A stretch of DNA of 9,752 nucleotides. It comes from Burkholderiales bacterium (lineage in GTDB: Bacteria; Pseudomonadota; Gammaproteobacteria; Burkholderiales; SG8-39). A program made the translations under genes and the position numbers. Shown here piece by piece: positions 5,848 through 9,752 of this stretch; within the stretch, counting starts at the first letter, position 1; every line of letters begins with the position of its first letter. The DNA lies in contig CAKKSJ010000063.1 of the NCBI GenBank assembly GCA_919902965.1, forward strand, positions 1 through 9,752, written 5' to 3'. The notes below the pieces were generated by a model, which made no database searches, had not been told where the DNA came from, and saw only the letters and a list, made by a program, of their open reading frames with translations.

Positions 5848-7437
5848 TCAACGGGGCCGGAAGTCGCGCGCGAACGTGTATTCGTCGGTGCGCGCGCCGT
5901 AAGCAATGTTCTTTTTCATCGCCCAGGACGCGAGCTGGTGGTGCAGCAGGATCACCGGCACGTCCCTGAGCGCAAGCGTCGCCGCTGCGCGTGCCAGGTC
6001 CTCGCGTTTGTTCTCATCGAGCGTCGCAAATCCCTGCTCGAGCAGGGCGTCCACTTGCGGATTCGAGTAGCCGCCCCAGTTCCAGGCGCCATAGCCCTTC
6101 GCGGAATTGGGCGCGGCAAGCAGGGCGCGCAGCGCGAGGTCACCCGAGAACGAGCCCCAGCCGAGCAGGGCGAAGGAAAATTCGCCGGCGCGGGCTTTGC
6201 CGAAATACACGCTCGCAGGCATGGTTACGACCTTGGTCTGGATGCCTACGCGCGCCAGCATCTGCGCCACCGTTTGCGCCAACTGCTCGTCGTTGACGTA
6301 GCGGTTGTTCGGCGCGTAAAGGGTCAGCGCGAATCCGTCGGCAAAGCCCGCTTCGGCAAGCAGCTTTTTCGCCGCCGCGGGGTCGTAGATTTCAGGCTTG
6401 AGCGCGGCCACATGACCGAACACGGGCGGGGACACCAGATTGCCGGCTGCGATCGCATGGCCTTCCATCACGCGCTCGACGATCGCACGGCGGTTGATGG
6501 CCTTGGCCAGGGCAAGCCTTACGCGTGCGTCCTTGAACGGATTTTTCGCCAGCGGCTTTCCCGCCTTGTCGCTCAGCTGCGGCGGATGATCGCGGTATTG
6601 ATCCAGGTGCAGAAACAGGGTGCGCCATGAAACTTTCTGTTCCAGGCGGAAGTTCGGATTCGCCTTGAGCCGCGTCAGGTCTGCAGTAGGAATGTTCTCG
6701 ATCGCGTCCACGTCGCCCGCGAGCAGCGCGGCGATGCGTGCGGTGTCCTCGGTCAGAATGCGCAGCGTCACCTTGTCCCAGGTGGCGGGCTTACCGCCTT
6801 GCTTGCCCCAGTAGGCATCGTTACGCGCGAGTTCGATGCGGTCGCCGCGGGCAAAGCGCAGCAGTTTGTACGGGCCGGTGCCGATGGCCGCTTTGCCGCT
6901 GTTGAAATCCTCGGTGTTCGCGCCAGAGGCGGCTTTCTTGGACACGATGAATATCGAATTGAGGTCGTAGGGCAGCATTGCATAGGGCGCGGCGGTCTTG
7001 AGTTGCAGCGTATAGGGATCGATGCTTTTCTTGGCGACTATAGGTTTGACGAAACCGGTGAACGGACCGGGGCTCGCGCTGAGCGTCGCCGGTCGTTCCA
7101 GCGAGAAAATCACGTCTTCGGCGCTGAAGTCCGAACCATCGTGGAACTTGACGCCCTTGCGCAGTTTGAATTCCCAGGTGGTCGCATCGACCGCGCGCCA
7201 GGAGACGGCCAATCCAGGAATCAGGCGCGCATCCGCGTCCACATGCGTCAAGGCGTCGAACACCTGCCAGGCAGCGTTGTTATTGGGCGCGACGTTGAGG
7301 AAATGCGGGTCGAGTGAGGTCACGTCGGCGCTCAGGCCGATGCGCAACTCGGCGGCCGGCGCCGGGAGCGTGCCGCTCAACGATAACGCGATACAGATTA
7401 GTCCGCTGACGGCAAATCTTGCCTTTGGGACGACCAT
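5848..7437 (-). CDS. Periplasmic solute-binding protein of a peptide/nickel-type ABC importer (SBP_bac_5)
   Basis: This 529-residue exported binding protein captures the substrate in the periplasm and hands it to the two downstream permeases. A Sec signal peptide is clear: VPKARF, a hydrophobic core (about 8-23), and cleavage near Ala-Pro-Ala-Ala/Glu30. No lipobox Cys is present, so it is soluble. Family hallmarks are SLDPH near the mature N-terminus, WEFKLRKGVKFHDGSDFSAEDVIFSLER (88-115) and IGTGPYKLLRFARGDRIELARNDAYWG. ATG 7437 is preferred over an in-frame ATG at 7590 because it opens directly into the signal peptide and has AGAGGA 8 nt upstream; the 51-residue extension would hide the signal. 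It is the first gene of the - strand cluster. Relatives bind dipeptides, oligopeptides, glutathione, nickel or opines, and the ligand is not predictable here. Confidence 0.93.
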   Translation of the reverse strand: MVVPKARFAVSGLICIALSLSGTLPAPAAELRIGLSADVTSLDPHFLNVAPNNNAAWQVFDALTHVDADARLIPGLAVSWRAVDATTWEFKLRKGVKFHDGSDFSAEDVIFSLERPATLSASPGPFTGFVKPIVAKKSIDPYTLQLKTAAPYAMLPYDLNSIFIVSKKAASGANTEDFNSGKAAIGTGPYKLLRFARGDRIELARNDAYWGKQGGKPATWDKVTLRILTEDTARIAALLAGDVDAIENIPTADLTRLKANPNFRLEQKVSWRTLFLHLDQYRDHPPQLSDKAGKPLAKNPFKDARVRLALAKAINRRAIVERVMEGHAIAAGNLVSPPVFGHVAALKPEIYDPAAAKKLLAEAGFADGFALTLYAPNNRYVNDEQLAQTVAQMLARVGIQTKVVTMPASVYFGKARAGEFSFALLGWGSFSGDLALRALLAAPNSAKGYGAWNWGGYSNPQVDALLEQGFATLDENKREDLARAAATLALRDVPVILLHHQLASWAMKKNIAYGARTDEYTFARDFRPR

Positions 7438-7445
7438 GTGCTGAA

Positions 7446-7451
7446 TCCTCT
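7446..7451 (-). promoter_or_regulatory. Ribosome binding site deciding the binding-protein start
   Basis: AGAGGA on the - strand lies 8 nt before ATG 7437. Together with the signal peptide that starts there, it fixes the start against the longer in-frame alternative at 7590. Confidence 0.7.
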
Positions 7452-7504
7452 CGGCGTAGGGGACGGAAGAAGGCCCGTCGGCGTTTGCCGCCGGTCCAGT
7501 TTCG

Positions 7505-7510
7505 AGTATA
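7505..7510 (-). promoter_or_regulatory. Candidate -10 box of the binding-protein/permease operon
   Basis: TATACT on the - strand would start transcription near 7498, giving a leader of about 60 nt before ATG 7437. The -35 region is weak: CCGACT at 19 bp spacing is the closest match seen. The promoter might therefore need an activator. Confidence 0.4.
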
Positions 7511-7613
7511 GCGGAAGCGGTCGGCAGCGAGTCGGCGGAGACTACCGCTCTGGAAGAAACCGCAGATGCAGACTCATGCGGGACTTGCATGCCGTTAGCG
7601 CCGCCAGTTCGGG

Positions 7614-7619
7614 TATAAG
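7614..7619 (+). promoter_or_regulatory. Second, weaker -10-like site facing cofD
   Basis: TATAAG resembles a -10 box, but the nearest -35-like hexamer (TTGCAT, 7585-7590) is 23 bp away, too far for a standard promoter. It is recorded as an alternative to the TACAAT site nearer the gene. Confidence 0.15.
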
Positions 7620-7693
7620 ATGGGATTGCGCCTGGTGAAATCGGGCCGCCAGTGGTGGCTGCGTCGCCGCGCGCACTCTACTGCGGTGTCGTC

Positions 7694-7699
7694 TACAAT
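7694..7699 (+). promoter_or_regulatory. Candidate -10 box of the cofD transcript
   Basis: TACAAT lies 25 nt before the cofD ATG, so transcription would begin near 7706 with a very short leader that still contains the ribosome binding site GGAG (7715-7718). No good -35 hexamer is visible 16-18 bp upstream. Confidence 0.4.
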
Positions 7700-7724
7700 T
7701 CGGGAATCAGGATTGGAGTAGCCT

Positions 7725-8693
7725 ATGGGAACAGTCGTCGCATTGTCTGGTCAGGTCGGTGGCGCCAAGCTCGCTGACGGGTTGCGGCGGCTGCGCGGGA
7801 GCAATCTTGCCGTCATCGTCAACACCGGCGACGACCATGAAGTATTCGGCCTGGCGTTTTCGCCCGACATCGACACCATGCTGTACACCCTGGGCGGAAT
7901 CGCCGCACAGGCAGCCGGCTGGGAGCCTGCCGGCGAAACCTACGTGCTCCACGAAATGCTGCAGCGACTGGGCTCGGAGCACCGGGTACGCGTCGGCGAT
8001 CGCTCTTTCGCCCTGCCGCTGTTGCGCACCGAGGGATTGCGCGAACAGGTCACGCTCAGCCAGGTCACGCTCGGTTTTTGCAAGACCCTGGGCATCGACG
8101 CACGCGTGCTGCCGATGAGCAACGACCCGGTGCGCACCGTAGTGGTCACCGATGACGGGCATGTGAGCTATCACGAGTATCTCACCGAGTTGGAGTGCGA
8201 GCCTGTGGTGAAAGGTTTTCTTTACGCCGGTGCGGACGAGGCGCGAATTCCGGACGAGGTTCTGGAAGCGCTGTATGCGCCCGATCTCGAGGCGATCGTG
8301 CTGTGTCCGGCAAACCCCTACCATACGATACAGCCGATTCTGGCAGTGCAAGGCATGCGCCAGCTTCTGCGCGAAAGCGGTGCGCCGGTCATCGCCGTGA
8401 GCCCGATAGTCGGCGACCGGGCGCTCAAGGGCGCGGCGGGCAAGATGATGCAAGAACTGGGCCACGAGGTATCGGCGCGCCGCGCGGCACTGGAGTACTA
8501 CCAGTTGATCGATGGGTGCGTGATCGACAGCGCCGATGAAGCCGCTGCAGAGGGCATACGCGCCTGCGGCATCGATGTTGCGGTAGCGCCGACTATCATG
8601 CGTTCGGAGGACGACCGCATCGCGCTGGCGCAGGTGGTGCTCGACCTCGCCCAGTCGGTGCGCGCACGCAAGCAAGCCGAACGCAGCGTCTGA
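7725..8693 (+). CDS. cofD: CofD family 2-phospho-L-lactate transferase (coenzyme F420 biosynthesis)
   Basis: CofD joins the deazaflavin precursor Fo to a phosphorylated three-carbon acid taken from a guanosine-diphospho intermediate, giving F420-0 or its dehydro or 3-phosphoglycerate variant. The 322-residue protein shows the family signatures in order: LSGQVGGAKL (7-16), NTGDD (33-37), SPDIDTMLYTLGG (46-58), VGDRSFA, LPMSNDPVRT, LCPANPYHTIQPIL, VSPIVGDRALKGAAGKMM, YYQLIDGCVID, and a terminal TIMRSEDDRIALAQ. All blocks are intact and the length is normal (about 310-335). The first glycine loop reads SGQVGG instead of the common SGGTGG. ATG 7725 has GGAG six nt upstream. Coenzyme F420 is uncommon in proteobacteria. 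The next gene is a Rossmann/DUF2520 protein, and no other F420 gene is in view. Confidence 0.93.
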   Translation: MGTVVALSGQVGGAKLADGLRRLRGSNLAVIVNTGDDHEVFGLAFSPDIDTMLYTLGGIAAQAAGWEPAGETYVLHEMLQRLGSEHRVRVGDRSFALPLLRTEGLREQVTLSQVTLGFCKTLGIDARVLPMSNDPVRTVVVTDDGHVSYHEYLTELECEPVVKGFLYAGADEARIPDEVLEALYAPDLEAIVLCPANPYHTIQPILAVQGMRQLLRESGAPVIAVSPIVGDRALKGAAGKMMQELGHEVSARRAALEYYQLIDGCVIDSADEAAAEGIRACGIDVAVAPTIMRSEDDRIALAQVVLDLAQSVRARKQAERSV

Positions 8694-8703
8694 GGGCTGG
8701 CGC

Positions 8704-8723
8704 CGCGCCGTATTCCCGGCGCG
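8704..8723 (+). other. GC-rich hairpin between cofD and the DUF2520 gene
   Basis: CGCGCCG (8704-8710) and CGGCGCG (8717-8723) can pair around a six-base loop, 10 nt after the cofD stop. No T-run follows, so this is not an intrinsic terminator. It could modulate read-through or stabilise the cofD message. The rest of the 84-bp gap shows no promoter. Confidence 0.35.
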
Positions 8724-8777
8724 TCGGCGTCGGCAATCTGCGCGCTGTTTCCCGCGGCGCTCGCGCTTTGATCCTGG

Positions 8778-9701
8778 GTGAATGAATCAAGACAGCAAGA
8801 GATGATTAAAGCGCAACAGCAAAAGCAGGTTTCGCCGCACATCGGTTTCATCGGCGCGGGACGGGTCGCCAAAGGCCTGGCTTGGGGCATGGCGCAGAGC
8901 GGGCAGCAGGTGGTCGCGACCGCCAGCCGCAGCCCTGGTTCGGCCCAGGAGCTTGCCGCAAGGATAGCCGGTTGCCGCGCGGCGGCGAACGCGCAGGATG
9001 TCGTCGACGTTTGCGACCTGGTATTCGTCACCGTCCCGGATGACGCTATTGCTGCGGTTGCCGCCGGCCTCAAGTGGCGCAAAGGGGTGTCGGTGATTCA
9101 CTGCAGCGGCGCAAGCGAATTGGCGGCGCTGGCGCCGGCGGCGCTCGCCGGCGCCAGCGTCGGCGGTTTCCACCCATTGCAGCTTTTCGCCGATCCGGAG
9201 GTGGCGCTTGCCGGGCTGCCAGGCTGCACCATCGCCATCGAGGCAGACGCGCCGCTGCGGCAGCAACTGGAACAACTGGCGCAGGCGCTGCGCTGCCGCT
9301 GCATACACTTGCCGCCCGGCTGCCGTGCGCGCTACCACGCCGCCGCGCACTACGCCGCCGGTTTCGTCATCACCTTGCTGAACGAAGCGGTCGGGCTCTG
9401 GCAGACTTTCGGCATCGAGCGCGAGGATACGATACGCGCACTGCTGCCGCTGCTGCGCGGCACGGCGGCCTCGGTCGAACGCTCGGGGCTGGCGCAGGGT
9501 CTGGCAGGCACCTATTCGCGCGGCGATCTGGGCACGCTGGAAAAGCATCTGGCCGATCTTGGCGGCCTCAGCGCGGACGCCTTGCACCTGTATTGCGAGC
9601 TGGGATTGCGCTCGATCCCGCTGGGACTGGAGCGCGGCGCTTTTGACGAACAGCGCGCCGAACTCATGCGTGCGCTGCTGCTGCGCGCATTGAAAACCTA
9701 G
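8778..9701 (+). CDS. Rossmann-fold and DUF2520 domain protein, predicted NAD(P)-dependent oxidoreductase
   Basis: This 307-residue protein has an N-terminal nucleotide-binding domain and a C-terminal helical DUF2520 domain. The Rossmann part shows HIGFIGAGRVAKGLAWGM (21-38), then TASRSP (48-53), whose Ser-Arg pair after the second strand suggests NADP, followed by TVPDDAI (85-91) and HCSGASELAAL (108-118). DUF2520 marks are GGFHPLQLFADP (129-140), RYHAAAHYAAGF (185-196) and YSRGDLGTLEKHL (246-258). The fold is shared with F420:NADP oxidoreductase, pyrroline-5-carboxylate reductase and prephenate dehydrogenase; the substrate of DUF2520 proteins is unknown to me. GTG 8778 is the longest start and in-frame ATG 8802 is as plausible. 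Neither has a good Shine-Dalgarno site. It lies 84 bp behind cofD on the same strand, so co-transcription is likely. Confidence 0.85.
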   Translation: MNESRQQEMIKAQQQKQVSPHIGFIGAGRVAKGLAWGMAQSGQQVVATASRSPGSAQELAARIAGCRAAANAQDVVDVCDLVFVTVPDDAIAAVAAGLKWRKGVSVIHCSGASELAALAPAALAGASVGGFHPLQLFADPEVALAGLPGCTIAIEADAPLRQQLEQLAQALRCRCIHLPPGCRARYHAAAHYAAGFVITLLNEAVGLWQTFGIEREDTIRALLPLLRGTAASVERSGLAQGLAGTYSRGDLGTLEKHLADLGGLSADALHLYCELGLRSIPLGLERGAFDEQRAELMRALLLRALKT

Positions 9702-9752
9702 CAGGCTGTTGAAAAACGCTTCCCTAACACGAAAGTGCGCTTCAGCGTGACG
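9702..9752. repeat. Candidate dispersed repeat or insertion-sequence end, cut by the window edge
   Basis: Directly after the TAG of the preceding gene comes CAGGCTGTTGAAAAACGC. I recall this string as a recurrent sequence at insertion-sequence termini and dispersed intergenic repeats in proteobacteria. ACGCT (9716-9720) and AGCGT (9744-9748) form a short inverted repeat, with a small CAC-GAAA-GTG hairpin between them. No transposase is visible because the window ends here. The call rests on pattern memory, not on a comparison. Confidence 0.35.

Noticed and set aside
7438..7590. 51-residue N-terminal extension of the binding protein
   Set aside because: It would bury the signal peptide, is unlike the family, and spans the candidate promoter. 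The start at 7437 has its own ribosome binding site.
7707..8675. Open frame of 322 codons on the - strand across cofD
   Set aside because: It mirrors cofD almost exactly. The CofD frame carries all conserved blocks, and the antisense translation shows none.
8787..9587. Open frame of 266 codons on the - strand across the DUF2520 gene
   Set aside because: It is antisense to a gene with clear Rossmann and DUF2520 motifs. Its Arg/Gln/Ala-rich composition is typical of a complement frame.
1..9752. tRNA/rRNA genes, CRISPR arrays, riboswitches, toxin-antitoxin or phage-defence systems
   Set aside because: No cloverleaf-like segment, regularly spaced repeat, known riboswitch core or defence-type protein was seen on either strand.

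Overview
The window looks like a high-GC proteobacterial chromosome segment, most likely from a betaproteobacterium or a close gammaproteobacterial relative. This is inferred from the ffh-rpsP-rimM-trmD-rplS order, the S16 and TrmD sequences, and promoter hexamers of the TAGAAT/TACAAT kind. No taxonomic search could be run.

Layout. (1) Positions 1-2617, + strand: the 3' end of ffh (SRP54 M domain), then a promoter and the translation/ribosome-maturation operon rpsP-rimM-trmD-rplS, closed by a clear intrinsic terminator. This part is conserved housekeeping DNA. (2) Positions 2649-7437, - strand: read in transcription order, a periplasmic peptide/nickel-type solute-binding protein, two DppB/DppC-type permeases, and an M20 metallo-deacylase of the ArgE type. 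All four are intact and closely spaced, but no ATPase gene of the DppD/DppF type is present on either side. The DppC-like subunit also has Thr instead of Gly in its ATPase-contacting EAA loop. (3) Positions 7438-7724: a 287-bp divergent intergenic region with a candidate promoter for each direction. (4) Positions 7725-9701, + strand: cofD (the phosphoryl-transfer step of coenzyme F420 biosynthesis) followed by a Rossmann/DUF2520 dehydrogenase-like protein. (5) Positions 9702-9752: a sequence resembling a dispersed repeat or insertion-sequence end, starting directly after the last stop codon.

How the genes work together. The first block makes and matures ribosomes and feeds the SRP pathway. 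The second block probably imports a small peptide or acylated amino-acid compound and hydrolyses its amide bond, using an ATPase supplied from elsewhere. The third block points to coenzyme F420 or an F420-like deazaflavin in a proteobacterium, where this cofactor is uncommon. Its neighbour is an NAD(P)-type Rossmann protein whose fold family includes F420:NADP oxidoreductases. The most interesting part is this cofD-DUF2520 pair. No other F420 genes (cofC, cofE, cofG/H) are visible, so whether the pathway is complete cannot be judged here.
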